Of a stretch of 64,000 nucleotides of DNA, positions 18,747-29,325 are shown piece by piece. Both the position numbers and the translations under genes were made by a program. A model generated the notes under the pieces. It had not been told where the DNA came from. It worked only from the letters and a program-made list of their open reading frames with translations, and made no database searches. Each line of letters opens with the position of its first letter. Within the stretch, counting starts at the first letter, position 1. This DNA comes from Rebecca billardiae RCC1528 (taxonomy: Eukaryota > Haptophyta), in NCBI GenBank assembly GCA_965240325.2, contig OZ251227.1:1922001-1986000 (forward strand). Direction: 5' to 3'.

Positions 18747-20051
18747 ATGCGGGCCGTCGTGATTGCGGCGATCTCGGCGCTGTGCAGCTGCGCGCTGCCG
18801 CCCGCGGGGGCTCACGTGCCGGCGCGTGGGCGGGACACGCCAGTACGCGCGACACCGCGCTCGCCGCGCGCGCGCGCCCGAGCTCGCACCTCCGACGAGG
18901 CGTGGATGCACCGTGCGGTCGAGCTCGCAGAGCGAGGGCGGCGCACGGCCGCGCCCAACCCGTGGGTGGGCTGCGTGGTCGTGGGCGCGGACGGCGAGAG
19001 CGTGCTGGCGGAGGGATACCACATCGCACCCGGCCGCCCGCACGCCGAGGCCGCCGCGCTCGCCGACGCGGCAGCGCGCGGCGTGTCCGCGCATGCGCTC
19101 GCGGGCGCCACTCTTTACTGCACGCTCGAGCCGTGCCACGCAGGCCCGGGCAAGCGCACGCCGCCGTGCGACGAGGCGATCGTGCGCGCCGGGATCAAGC
19201 GCGTCGTCGTCGCGCAGCAAGACCCGGACCCGCTCTTCGGCGGCGCGGGCCTCGCCACGCTGCGCGCGGCGGGCATCGACGTGTGCGTGGGCGCGGGCGC
19301 GGCCGCGGCCGCCGCGTCGCTGGAGCCGTACCTGCACCAGCGCCGGACGCGGCGGCCGTTCTGCGTGGTGAAGACGGCCGTGAGCATCGACGGCGCGATC
19401 GGCTGCGCGGACGGCTCGTCCCAGTGGATCACGGGCGAGGCGGCGCGCGCGGACGCGCACGAGCTGCGCGCGCTCTCACACGCGATCGTTGTCGGCTCAG
19501 GCACGGCGCTGCGCGACAGGCCGAGGCTCAACGTGCGCGCGCAGGGGGCGGCGTGGGCGGCGCGCGGCGCGGAGGGAGCCGACGCGCCGCCGCCGCTGCG
19601 CGTGCTGCTCGACGCGCGCGGGCGCGTGCGCGAGGGCCCGCTGCTCGACCCCAGCATCGGCCCCACGCTCGTCTTCACCTCGGCGGCGTGCGACCCGGCC
19701 GCGCTGAGCGCGTGGGCGGCGGCCGGTGTGCAGTCGCAGGTGGTGGCGGCGGACGAGGCGCGCGGCGGGCTGGAGCTGGGCGCGGTGCTCGACGCGCTGG
19801 GCGAGCGGCGCATCATCCAGGTGATGTTCGAGGGCGGGCCCACGCTGCACAGCCGGCTGCTCGAGGCCGGCCTCGCCGACCGCCTCCAGCTGTACGTAGG
19901 GAACTGCCTGCTCGGCGCCGGCTCGCAGCCGTGGCTGAGCGCACCGATCGCGCGCACGATCGCTGACAAGCAGCTGTGGTCGCTGCGCGACGTGCGCAGG
20001 CTCGGGCAGGACGTGCGCCTGGTGTACGGGCGTGCCACGGGCGACGCGTGA
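18747..20051 (+). CDS. ribD: Bifunctional riboflavin enzyme RibD (deaminase-reductase), plastid-targeted
   Basis: The 434-residue enzyme catalyses two steps of riboflavin synthesis: deamination of diaminohydroxyphosphoribosylaminopyrimidine, then reduction of the ribosyl side chain. The deaminase zinc site is intact: HAE at about 99-101 and the two cysteines of EPCHAGPGKRTPPCDEA (Cys130, Cys141). The substrate motif APNPWVGCVV is present. The reductase half starts near residue 200 with VKTAVSIDGAIG and keeps WITG, HELRA and FEGGPTLHSRLLEAGLAD. The N-terminus has a hydrophobic signal-like stretch (MRAVVIAAISALCSCALPP) followed by an Arg/Ala/Pro-rich acid-free segment, the bipartite leader of complex plastids. 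ATG 18747 was chosen because upstream frame extension starts with GTG. Divergent from the PHD-PhyH gene. Confidence 0.92.
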   Translation: MRAVVIAAISALCSCALPPAGAHVPARGRDTPVRATPRSPRARARARTSDEAWMHRAVELAERGRRTAAPNPWVGCVVVGADGESVLAEGYHIAPGRPHAEAAALADAAARGVSAHALAGATLYCTLEPCHAGPGKRTPPCDEAIVRAGIKRVVVAQQDPDPLFGGAGLATLRAAGIDVCVGAGAAAAAASLEPYLHQRRTRRPFCVVKTAVSIDGAIGCADGSSQWITGEAARADAHELRALSHAIVVGSGTALRDRPRLNVRAQGAAWAARGAEGADAPPPLRVLLDARGRVREGPLLDPSIGPTLVFTSAACDPAALSAWAAAGVQSQVVAADEARGGLELGAVLDALGERRIIQVMFEGGPTLHSRLLEAGLADRLQLYVGNCLLGAGSQPWLSAPIARTIADKQLWSLRDVRRLGQDVRLVYGRATGDA

Positions 20052-20775
20052 CGCGCGGGAGGCAGCGCGCTGGCTCAGGCTGCAGGTCCACGCACCGTGA
20101 AGCGTGATGCCGCCGCGGCGATTGGCACCGCAGCCCGTCTCGGCAGCATCAGGCGCAGGCAGCATGACTGCATGAGGCGCGGGCAGACGGTCGCCACACT
20201 CGATCCGTTCGCTCATCAGTCATCAGGCCGACCGGCTTTCACTTCGGCAGCGGCCAGTGGCAGCAGCGGGTGGCGTAGCCCTTGCAGTTGCAGGCCAGAC
20301 TCTGACCAGATTCGGAGACGGCTGATCGAACGACAGTCTGAGCCACTCACCGACACCGAGCAGGCGGCATGCGGATGACTCATGATGAGTGACTACTGAC
20401 AGTATGCACGCTAGTGCTGACCGCGCGCCGCCCCGCCGCCGAGCGCGCGGCCGCCGGGCCGATCCGGGGACCGCGTAATCCCGTACAATGACAAAGTGAC
20501 ATCATACTCTCCGCGCCGCCGCAGATCATAGTTACCGGCCGTCTCAGCGTGGCCGGGCCCGGAACAGCGCGCGCTTCCGCGCGTCCGCCGTAATAAATAA
20601 CAGAGGGCCGGGCGACGCCGTCTGCTCTCTCTCTCTCTCCGGTCTCTCTCGGACACTCTGCAGTGCCGAGCAGTGCGCGGCACTCGCGCGCCGTCATGGC
20701 ACATATCAGCCTGCAAGGCTGCCAACGCCGACTCTATCGTTCACAAGCAGTCTCAGACCCGCCTCCTAATGGCCA
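20052..20775. other. Intergenic, no gene seen
   Basis: Contains a short (CT)n tract at about 20621-20650 and no supported coding frame. Confidence 0.5.
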
Positions 20776-21546
20776 TCACCACATCAGGTACGACCTGCTG
20801 TAGTGGTGTGGACCGTGCTGCCACCAAAATGGATGCGGATGCGGATGCGTCATCGGATGATGATGATGGTGATGATGCGGATGATGATGATGCTGCTGGT
20901 ACAGTCGTGCTGGCGCAGCAGCGCTGGCGTCGATGCTTGCTGCTGGTCCTTGGTCGTGGCTGACAGGGGCAGCGCGGACTGCGTCATATGCACCATCATT
21001 GTCGTCCACCCCGCCATCAACCGAATAATGGATCGTGCCATCTTGCGAGCGCCAGCCGACGATTGTGACGGCGGACGGCGGCGGCGGTGGCGACAACGGT
21101 GGCGCGACGCGAGAGTCAGCGGCAGTGCGGCTGCTGTGCGTGCGCGGTCGCTTTGTGGCGCTCGTGTCCTGGTCGCCGGGGAGCCTGCGCTTGGGAATGG
21201 GCACCATCCCAGCCAGCTTGTGCAGACCGCACCGGCTGGCGCGCGCGTCGCCCGGCATGCCGAACGAACGACGCGTGGTGCAGCCCGCGTGATCACACTT
21301 GGGGCTCATCACGTCGATCATGCCGGCCAGCTTGTGCTCAGCGCACCGGCTGGCGCGTGCGTCGCCCAACATGCCGAACGAACAACGCTTGGTGCAGCCC
21401 GGATGATCACACTTGGGGTTCTTCACGTTGACCATGCCGGGTAGCTTATGCGCAGCGCACCGCCTAGCGCGCGAGCCGCCCGGCATGCCCAAGGAAGGCT
21501 GCTTGGTGCAACCGACGTGATCACACTTGGGGGTCACATCGAGCAT
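20776..21546 (-). CDS. EsV-1-7 cysteine-repeat protein with His-rich tail
   Basis: Three complete tandem repeats follow the EsV-1-7 signature C-x4-C-x16-C-x2-H, for example CDHVGCTKQP...CAAHKL, CDHPGCTKRCS...CAEHKL and CDHAGCTTRRS...CGLHKL. The motif was named after an Ectocarpus virus gene and occurs in cellular proteins such as brown-algal IMMEDIATE UPRIGHT; it is presumed metal-binding. A basic linker, a GWRSQDGTIHYSVDGG segment and a His/Pro-rich tail follow. ATG 21546 is the first in frame. The frame is open upstream to 21579 and begins with HKLAGM, the end of another repeat, so an upstream exon or lost repeat is likely. The ~60-bp spacing of repeats is visible at DNA level (near-identical copies at about 21230-21540). 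Confidence 0.85.
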   Translation of the reverse strand: MLDVTPKCDHVGCTKQPSLGMPGGSRARRCAAHKLPGMVNVKNPKCDHPGCTKRCSFGMLGDARASRCAEHKLAGMIDVMSPKCDHAGCTTRRSFGMPGDARASRCGLHKLAGMVPIPKRRLPGDQDTSATKRPRTHSSRTAADSRVAPPLSPPPPPSAVTIVGWRSQDGTIHYSVDGGVDDNDGAYDAVRAAPVSHDQGPAASIDASAAAPARLYQQHHHHPHHHHHHHPMTHPHPHPFWWQHGPHHYSRSYLMW

Positions 21547-21579
21547 GCCAGCCAGCTTGTGCGCCGGTGGCTTCGGCAA

Positions 21580-22052
21580 TTGGAGTGGGGGTGGGTGCGG
21601 GGGGTGGGGGGGCGCGGGGCGCGAGCCAGCCGGGGGTGCCAGTTTTTAAGGACGTCTGTTTGCGCGAATATTCGAGAGCCTTATTTGAAAATACAGGTGC
21701 GCGTAAACTTGTTAAGTTGGTAGGCATGGGGGTATGATAGCAATCACGCCCTTATTCATCAGGGACGGGCGACGGGGTGAGTGGACCATTACTAGCGCTG
21801 GGCGGTAATGAATAATTATACTCGCGACGTAGCGGGGTAATTAGGAGGCGACGAGGCGTGGCCTACAGACACGGCACCGCTCGGGCGGGCCGGCTCCGGT
21901 TGATACGCCCGACGATTTGAGTGTCTCACATTACTCAGACGGTGCGCACCCCTCCGGGACTACCTACCTACCTACGGTGTACCTACCTACCGCCTTGCCC
22001 CTGGCCCCCTGCGCGCTTCAATACGCATTTGGATTTTGGAGCCCTTGCCGCA
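21580..22052. other. Intergenic between divergent genes
   Basis: AT-richer than the flanking coding DNA, with (CCTA)n at about 21961-21990. Promoters of the EsV-1-7 and Tudor genes are expected here. Nothing else seen. Confidence 0.5.
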
Positions 22053-23084
22053 ATGGCGGTGGTCTCGGAGCATCTAGACGAGTTCGTCATCCTCTCGTCG
22101 GAGGCGCCGATCCCACCCGACGCGCAGCCTCCCTCGAACGAGGTAAACATGCGTCGACCGATCGACCTGTTACACCTCTCCAAGCGCCATCCTGGCGCCG
22201 CCGCCCCCCCCGCCACGCTGGGCGCAGCCATCGGCAGCAAGCGCGAGCCGCGTGCGATGCTAGCAGAGCACGCGACGCCGCTGGCGGCGGCGGCGGCGCC
22301 CGCGGCGGCGGTGGCCTCCGCGGCGCCTGCGGCGGCGGTACCGACAGTGATGCCCGCGCCCGCAGTGCCCACCACCGCGATGGCGATCGAGCTTGAGCCC
22401 GTGGACCCCGCCCTGGCGCCAGCGGCGGATGTGGATGAGCTCCCAATCGGTTCGCGCACGCGGCAAGTCGCATCGCACGTCGGGGTGCAGGACTTGCGAG
22501 AGGTCTCGCTCAAAATGGCGCAACAGCCACAGCTCTCGGTGCGCGAGACACGCCTGCGGACGCACGCGGAGCATTCGCCGGATGAGGGGGAGTTGGTCGC
22601 GCCGACGCTCGTGCCTGTGCGCGAGGTGCGCGCGAGCTCGCGAGCCACCGATGCACTCGAGCCGGCGGCCAAGCGGGCGAAGCATAAGGAGGTGCGGCCG
22701 GGCGATCGCACGTCGCCGCGCACGCAGACCACCGCGGGCCAAGACAAGGGGAAGAGCTTCATCGGGCAAGTGATCTACAAGCACTTTGACGGCCACGGCA
22801 CGTTCCGCGGGCAGGTGGTGGGCGTGCGCAAGTTTGATACCGGACTGGGGTACAGGGTCAAGTACAGCGACGGCGATGAGGAGGACTTGGTGCGCGCACG
22901 CACGGCGACGCGCGACGACGTGCGCACGCGCCTGACGCCGCGCGTCCACGCCCGCCCCGCTGCCCTGCGTGCAGGACGAGGCCGAGCTCCGCAAATGGAT
23001 CAGCACAAAAGGACGAACCTGACTGACGAGGACGACTTGGGGGGGGCGCGGTGGCAGCCGAGGCGCACGCGTGGCAGGCGCTAG
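22053..23084 (+). CDS. PTM/DIR17-type Tudor-domain protein
   Basis: The 343-residue protein is mostly disordered, with an Ala/Pro/Val-rich linker, except for a C-terminal domain at about residues 232-290. This reads GKSFIGQVIYKHFDGHGTFR, then GQVVGVRKFDTGLGYRVKYS and DGDEEDLV. It is the small beta-barrel 'Tudor-like' module found in plant PTM and DIR17 and in many algal chromatin proteins, which read histone tails or DNA. An acidic/basic C-terminal tail (TDEDDLGGARWQPRRTRGRR) ends the chain. ATG 22053 follows a GTG-led upstream extension of unlikely composition. A nuclear regulatory role is inferred from the domain only. Confidence 0.7.
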   Translation: MAVVSEHLDEFVILSSEAPIPPDAQPPSNEVNMRRPIDLLHLSKRHPGAAAPPATLGAAIGSKREPRAMLAEHATPLAAAAAPAAAVASAAPAAAVPTVMPAPAVPTTAMAIELEPVDPALAPAADVDELPIGSRTRQVASHVGVQDLREVSLKMAQQPQLSVRETRLRTHAEHSPDEGELVAPTLVPVREVRASSRATDALEPAAKRAKHKEVRPGDRTSPRTQTTAGQDKGKSFIGQVIYKHFDGHGTFRGQVVGVRKFDTGLGYRVKYSDGDEEDLVRARTATRDDVRTRLTPRVHARPAALRAGRGRAPQMDQHKRTNLTDEDDLGGARWQPRRTRGRR

Positions 23085-23337
23085 ATCGCCTGGGCGCGCG
23101 TGCCGACCGGCGACATCGCCGCGCGCTCCATCGCTCCCAGCATGAAAAGAGGCAGAGCTGAGACACAGCGAGCGAGACTTGCAGGTGGCAGGGCCACGCC
23201 CGGTGCCCGCTCCGGGCACGTCACCCGTGCCCCGTGCGGCGAGTTAGGTACTACGAGACCGCGAGGCCCGGCAGATCGAGTGAGGCGTGACACGCCATTC
23301 ACTGTCCATTGGTAGTAACACATCAGCAGTGTGTCAG

Positions 23338-23380
<43 letters not shown>

Positions 23381-23451
23381 ACCGTAGTAAATAATAATAG
23401 AGAGAGAGAGAGTGAGAGAGACTTAGCACTGCTAAGTGAGACAGAGAGTCA

Positions 23452-23486
<35 letters not shown>

Positions 23487-24560
23487 CACCCACGGTGGGC
23501 GCAGTCCGCGGTGCCGCGGCGCCACGGCTGGCACCGTCGCTGTCTGAGACTGTCAGACTGAGCGGCCCGGGGCCTGCCCGGCGGTTCACCAGCCACCAGG
23601 CAGCGCCGCGGCGTGCCGCCGCGCCTGCGGAGTGCGGGCTTGCGCCCGCGGAGTGGCGTGCCCGTGGCACGCGAGCAGTACAGAATACTACGACGGGCGG
23701 CGGCAATTAAGGGCGGCGGCGCCGCCGGGAGGCATCATCACTCTACCGGGCCCGAGCAGCTGGCCCCCCGACTCCGAGCCGGGCCCGGGGTGGATACGAG
23801 GGCAGGTCGATTCGATAATCGATGACTATAATGGTTGCTATATGCGGTAGTATGCCAGTGCCCAGTAGCAGCTTATCATGACATGGCCGGCCTGTCCGGG
23901 CGCCGGCGCGCCCGGCCGGGGATCGAATGATCCAGGCCGCGCTGCTCAGCTTAGCATGTGAGTGCATGCTCAGCAGCGCATTGGTCAATGGTCATCAGCA
24001 GTGGATTTGGGATGATTCGACAGGGCGGCACCGGCTTCGTTTGACCCCCTGACTCAACTTGAAGTCCGGTCATTCAGATTGGAGAAGCACATGTATAGTT
24101 GGTAGTGGAACACGGAATTCGGCGGCGGATCGCCGCCTCTCAGGTGATCAGTAGCGGAAAAATAGCAGCTACTACTCCTAGTACTCATACTAGTGAGACC
24201 ACCCGTCCACCGGCACCGGCAGGCGCGGACTGCCTGCTGCAGGCGACGGTGACCCCTTGGAGGACCTAATTAACGGCCATCACCGGGTCGAGATGAATTA
24301 ATGACGCCTTATTTTTGGGCACTATAGATCCGCACTATCGTGCCCGGTCTCGGGTCTGTGTATATTAACGACGTGATGGTATGCAACGGGCAGGCGTCAG
24401 ATTCTCAGCAAGCTGTAGTAGCAGCAGATCGAGCAGCAGAGACAAACACCAGGGTCAGCGCTCCAGTCGTCGTGCATGTCCCCCCACCCTCGTCACAGTC
24501 GCCCATAACTCCATCGCCGAGCGGAAGCTTCAGCTTGACGCACCGTCTGTCTGGCGTCGA
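23085..24560. other. Intergenic with microsatellites
   Basis: Holds (AT)n at 23341-23372, (GA)n at 23400-23486, and hairpin-prone GC blocks near 23885-23925 and 23939-23981. No supported gene. Confidence 0.6.
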
Positions 24561-24561
24561 C

Positions 24562-24567
24562 GCGCGC

Positions 24568-24598
<31 letters not shown>

Positions 24599-24625
24599 TG
24601 TGTATATGTGTATGTATGTATATAT
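24562..24625. repeat. (GC)n-(GT)n-(TATG)n microsatellite
   Basis: Alternating CG passes into GT and then TATG/TATA. It ends TATAT directly against the hairpin end of element F3a. Confidence 0.95.
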
Positions 24626-26729
24626 GATCGGCTACGCCGATCTTCGGGTAGTAAACAACGAAGTTGAGGGCGCACGGCCCTACTGGTATGCAATAGTCGT
24701 CGCGTTCTTCACCGAATGACGATGCGCGCGCCCGGCGCGTCGCCGTGCAGGAGGCGCGGGCGCGAGTAATCGACGCGGTCGACGGCCCGGGCCTCGGGGG
24801 GCTGCGCCGCCTGTCGAACTCGACGCGCAGCAGCCGCAGCGCCTCCGCCCGGTGCGCATCGGGCAGCCCTGTTGTCTGTGGCCGCGCGCAGCGCGGAGAT
24901 CGCGCTCGGCAGCTCGCCCGTCTCAGCCTCGCACAGCCTCGCGTGCTCGGCGGGATCGGCGCAGCGTCGGACGAGCTCGCTGCGGGGAAGAGCGTCGCGA
25001 GCAGCCGCGGCTAGAGCCTGTCTATCTACGACCTCCCGCAGCCGCAGTAGCCGCTCCTTGCACGCCTTTGTCTGTCAGGCTCGCCGCCGCGTCGATGCAC
25101 TCGGTGCGAGGGCCGCTGCATGGCTGTGCGCGTCGGTGCCGCCGCGGGTGCTGTCGGCCGACGGCCCGGAGCGCGAGGACTACTGCGAGCACGGGCGAGA
25201 GGGGAGCACGGCGTCGCCCGTAGCATATGCCAACTCGCCATCATCGCGGGCTCGCCGCTCGCAGATCTAAGCCTGTGGCTCTCGTGTCAGGCACGGTCAG
25301 GCATCCGTCGAGTGAGCGCCAGAGCCCCTCCTCACGGTCAGCGCGCGGCTCGCGCGCCAAATGCTTGCCGCGCCGCCATGCGCAGCCGTCAGCACGCCGC
25401 ACGCGGCTCAGCCATCACAGCTCGGCCATGGTCATGGACGGCGCGAGCGTGAGCGGTGAGGGTTGGGCGAGCGACTTCTGAACATGCCGAGAGCCTCAGC
25501 TGCGCGGCGTGCGGCGTGGCGCGCGCGGGCGCGCGAATGGTCAGCTACGAGCCGGTCGACAACGGCCGCGTTCGTGCGACCGAGTGACGACGGCTCTCGT
25601 GTCAGGCACGGTCAGGCATCCGTCGAGTGAGCGCCAGAGCCCCTCCTCACGGTCAGCGCGCGGCTCGCGCGCCAAATGCTTGCCGCGCCGCCATGCGCAG
25701 CCGTCAGCACGCCGCACGCGGCTCAGCCATCACAGCTCGGCCATGGTCATGGACGGCGCGAGCGTGAGCGGTGAGGGTTGGGCGAGCGACTTCTGAACAT
25801 GCCGAGAGCCTCAGCTGCGCGGCGTGCGGCGTGGCGCGCGCGGGCGCGCGAATGGTCAGCTACGAGCCGGTCGACAACGGCCGCGTTCGTGCGACCGAGT
25901 GACGACGTGCTCGGTTGGAAAACGCACTGGGCCGAAGAGGCATGGCAGGGCGGGGCGCGCGGGGTGAACGAGGCACGAATGCGATGCCGACGGCCGTTGG
26001 GACCCGCCGCAGATCTGCGCGCACCTGCGCTGAGTCTTGTCGGATTGAACGATCGCGTGCAGTGCCCGCCTGTTCGCGAGCCCGCGTCGAGTTTGCCAGT
26101 GGCCAGTGGCCAAGGCAGTGGCAGCGCCTTTTGTAGCGATGAGCAGTATTAATCGACGGGAGATAAATATAGTAATCAGAAAAGGTACGGTTATGAATCG
26201 CGCGCGGGAACGGGAACGCCTTAAAGGGCTACCCGCGTCAATGATATATCTCGTCGCCCGCGAGGGTTCGTGCGAAACGATGCGGATCGCGTGCCCTAGA
26301 ACATAGCGCCATAACCTGATGATATCCGCCACTGAGAAGCGACGGTTCATGACTTCAGATGCCGGCAATACTTTACTTCAAGCGACATAAAAGCCGACCG
26401 AATCTCTCTTTTCTATGGTTGGCGAGCTGTTTCAGGCTCTTACAATTCAAGCATCTTACTATGACGGAATGTTCGAACACACGGCTGGTGTTATGTGCTA
26501 TTCCACCCTGCATTCCCCTAAGTGTTACTATCGTTAAAATTAGCATCTACTACAAACGCAATCATTGGCAGCGAAATGCGTCCACTAGGGGTCCGGTCAC
26601 TAACATCTGCTACAAAAATCCCCAAAATCCTGCGCGCATCCTCTTTTTGATTTTGCGGAGCACGTGCGCCGCCCCCCCCCCCCCGGCTTTCGCTCACGCT
26701 CAGACCTTTCGGGGGGGGGGCCGTGCGCC
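24626..26729 (+). mobile_element. Non-autonomous hairpin-ended element F3a
   Basis: The left end is the perfect hairpin GATCGGCTACGCCGATC (7-bp stem, TAC loop), followed after 26 bp by GGCGCACGGCCC. The right end is the complementary bare motif GGGCCGTGCGCC at 26718-26729. Flanks: TATATAT on the left, AT on the right. The last ~415 bp match the end of F3b. The interior holds a perfect 315-bp tandem duplication. No transposition protein is seen. Confidence 0.72.
25277..25906. repeat. 315-bp tandem duplication inside F3a
   Basis: Copies 25277-25591 and 25592-25906 appear identical. The unit is 105 codons long, so open frames run through both copies, but no domain is recognisable. Confidence 0.9.
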
Positions 26730-27079
26730 ATGACGACATATTAATGGCCCGCGGTGCAGGGCGGAGCGCGTAGCGTGGAGCCCCCGCCGGGGGCCCTCAC
26801 TACGTTGTCAAAAAATCTTTTGATCAAAGAAAAGGGCATGGGGGACGATTTTGAGGGCTGTTGGAGGGTGAGTTTTCGACTTTTTGAGGGGGGTGTGCTG
26901 TCCATCACAGCTTAAAAGGCCGCGCCCGCTGCAATTCTTGTATCTACTATGGACGGACGTGGGATCAGATACCCCGGGGGTGAAACATGTGAGTATTTTT
27001 GTCCTTCTTGTATGCTGGAGTACGAGTTTGCCGAGCGACGTTTGATTGTTTTGGGTCGAAAACAGCTATGAGGCCAGAT

Positions 27080-27355
27080 TCTTTTGAATAGCGCTTGCGA
27101 AAAGAAGTTACCCGCATGTCTCGATGGATGAACCGCCTCATGGTATTGAAAGAGATTCCTTTGAATGGCGTCAATTTTAAACCAAGTTACCCACCTGTCT
27201 CGTTGGATGAACCTCCTCATCATATTGAAGAGATTCTTTTGAATAGCGCTATTTAAAGTCAGTTACCCGCTTGCCTCGATGGATGAACCGCCTTGATAAT
27301 ATTGAAAGATATTCTTTTGAATAGAGCGCTTGTCACAACCAAGTTACCCGCCTGT
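27080..27355. repeat. ~80-bp tandem repeats, about four units
   Basis: Units contain TTCTTTTGAATAG(C/A)GC and AGTTACCCGC(C/A)TGTCTCG plus GATGGATGAACCGCCT. They start near 27080, 27162, 27232 and 27313, with spacing of 70-82 bp. The composition is markedly AT-richer than the surroundings. Confidence 0.85.
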
Positions 27356-27583
27356 CAGCTGTCTCGTGCTCGCGAGCGGCGCGACGACATCGGCCCGAGC
27401 GAGGATGCCGCCTTCAAAGGCGCGCACCGAGTGCGTGCGCGACGGGTGCCGGCCGGCCGCTGGTCTCGACCTATCGCCCTCGGCCCTCCCCGAGCGCGCC
27501 TGCAGGTACCTCCGGACGCGCATTCGGCTTGCTCACTCGATCAGCTCACTCACAGCTGCCGGTCACGCAGCCGCGCGGCGGCC

Positions 27584-27889
27584 CCGCGACCAGGTCCGCG
27601 GCCCAAAGTGTGTGTGCGCGCCGCGCCGGTGCCCTCGCGCCGGTGGCGTGGGCTGGCTGGCCGCTGGTCTCGCCCACGCGCCCCACTCGCCCCAAGCGCG
27701 CAACGCCTGCGGGAAGCGCCGGCACCATACCTAACTCCGCGACCAGGTCCGCGGCCCAAAGTGTGTGTGCGCGCCGCGCCGGTGCCCTCGCGCCGGTGGC
27801 GTGGGCTGGCTGGCCGCTGGTCTCGCCCACGCGCCCCACTCGCCCCAAGCGCGCAACGCCTGCGGGAAGCGCCGGCACCATACCTAACT
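27584..27889. repeat. 153-bp tandem duplication
   Basis: CCGCGACCAGGTCCGCGGCC begins each copy, at 27584 and 27737. The two copies appear identical and the period is a multiple of three. Confidence 0.88.
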
Positions 27890-29264
27890 AACCTGCGCGT
27901 CGACGCCCGTCCCGCCGCGGCCCGCGCCTCGATCGATCGTCGATCGGACCGCGTGCGTGCGACTCCGTCCGCGCCCGCGCGCAGGGTGGGAGGGGCTGAT
28001 GCAGGAGCAGATGCAGGACTACCTCGAAATTGCACGCGACGAGGAGGTGCCCAGCGCGCACTTTACGCTGCGCGCATCATCGAGTGGTCGCCCAGCGAGC
28101 GCGGCAGCTGGCCACCGGGCCGGCTGACGGCGGGCGCAGCTGCCAGCTGCGGACGCGCAGCGGGCGCGGAGTGGAAGCCGGCGCAGCGGCCGGGCAGCGG
28201 CGGCCGGCGCGGCAGCACGCTCGTATACATCGCGGCAGCTACCGCCGTCGTGCGGGGAAAGCACACGCTCTCGGCGGCTTCCAAGATGCCGACGGGCCAC
28301 GGCGTGGCACTGCAGTGGCTGTGTCGAGCTGCTGCGGCGTGTGCTCGAGGCGCGGCGCTCGCACGGGCTACGCGGGCGCAGCGGGTGCGCGCAGCTGGCG
28401 CACGCAGTGCCACGTCCTGCGGCGCCAGTTTGGCGGCCGTCCGCCCCCCCGAGCTCGAGTTCTGCGCGCTTTGCGACGGCGCGGCCGGCAGCGCCCATCT
28501 GCCTGCTTGCTTGGGCACGCCAGCATGTCCGCCGCCGGGCCTGCTGCGCGCGCCGAAGCTGGAGGGCGGAGGAGGGCGCTGGGCTGCTCCTATGGCGTGC
28601 TGCAGCCCGGGCAGGCTCTACCGCGGCGCGGCGAGGCCGTCGCGCCTGCTCGCCGCCGTCGAGTCGCCCGTGCTGCGTGACCCTCGGCCGCACGTGCTCG
28701 CTCGGCGGCATCGCAGCACTAGCAGGCGTCCCATAGTCCATACCAGTATACTCGAGCCGCTGTGCGCACCCAAGGCGCGAGCTGCTCGAGCGGGCCAGGT
28801 GGGCCCAGGGGGTGCGTGCAGCTGGCACACGCAGCCCCGGCCCGTGTCATGGGGTGTCGGTTTGACGGTCGCCAGCCCCTGTGGGCTCGAGCGCTGTGCG
28901 CTTCACCACGGAGGTGCTGGCAGCGCCCCGCGGCGCGCAACGGCGGGGCAGCATGGCCGCCGCCGGCGCCGCCGCACATGCCGCCGCTTACGGGCAGTCG
29001 AGAGCTTGGGGCAGCACCTACGGCGCATGCTGCAGCTCGGGGCGGGCTCTGCCAGCCTGCTGTGGCGTGATCGCGCATTTTCCAGACCGTCGACTCGCCC
29101 GCGCTGCATAATATTCCATTATTCGTTTGCCGCGCGTGCTCGACGGCGCTCCGCGCTGCTGCTGCCGCTACGGCCGCGCGTTGGACGGACAGCATATGCC
29201 GACGGAGAGTGCACCGCGGGCCCCTAACTACGTTGGTTCTACGGAAGGACCGCGGAACGCGGTC

Positions 29265-29325
29265 ATAGTATATATTACAATGATAATATATTATATATAC
29301 ATGTATTATTATTAATACATATTAT
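29265..29325. repeat. AT-rich spacer between F1-B and F3b
   Basis: 61 bp of imperfect AT microsatellite, from ATAGTATATATTAC to ACATATTAT, are all that separates the terminal hairpins of the two elements. Confidence 0.85.

Larger units (their letters stand above)
26746..29264 (+). mobile_element. Non-autonomous hairpin-ended element F1-B
   Basis: Left end GGCCCGCGGTGCAGGGCGG, preceded by ATTAAT. Right end hairpin GACCGCGGAACGCGGTC at 29248-29264, followed by ATAGTATAT. The conserved subterminal block TGCACCGCGGGCCC plus AACTACGTT lies 30-45 bp inside the right end. Between these ends are an AT-richer ~80-bp tandem repeat (27080-27350), a 153-bp duplication (27584-27889) and a GC-rich interior. 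A 644-codon open frame starting at TTG 27293 crosses it. I recognise no domain in that frame and treat it as probably non-coding. Confidence 0.7.

Noticed and set aside
20811-20905. (GAT)n coding for a Met/Asp-rich plus-strand protein
   Set aside because: It is the antisense of the His-rich tail of the EsV-1-7 protein.
27293-29227. 644-codon plus-strand frame in F1-B
   Set aside because: Starts at TTG, crosses tandem duplications, is Arg/Ala/Pro-rich in all three frames and has no recognisable motif. Left as element interior.
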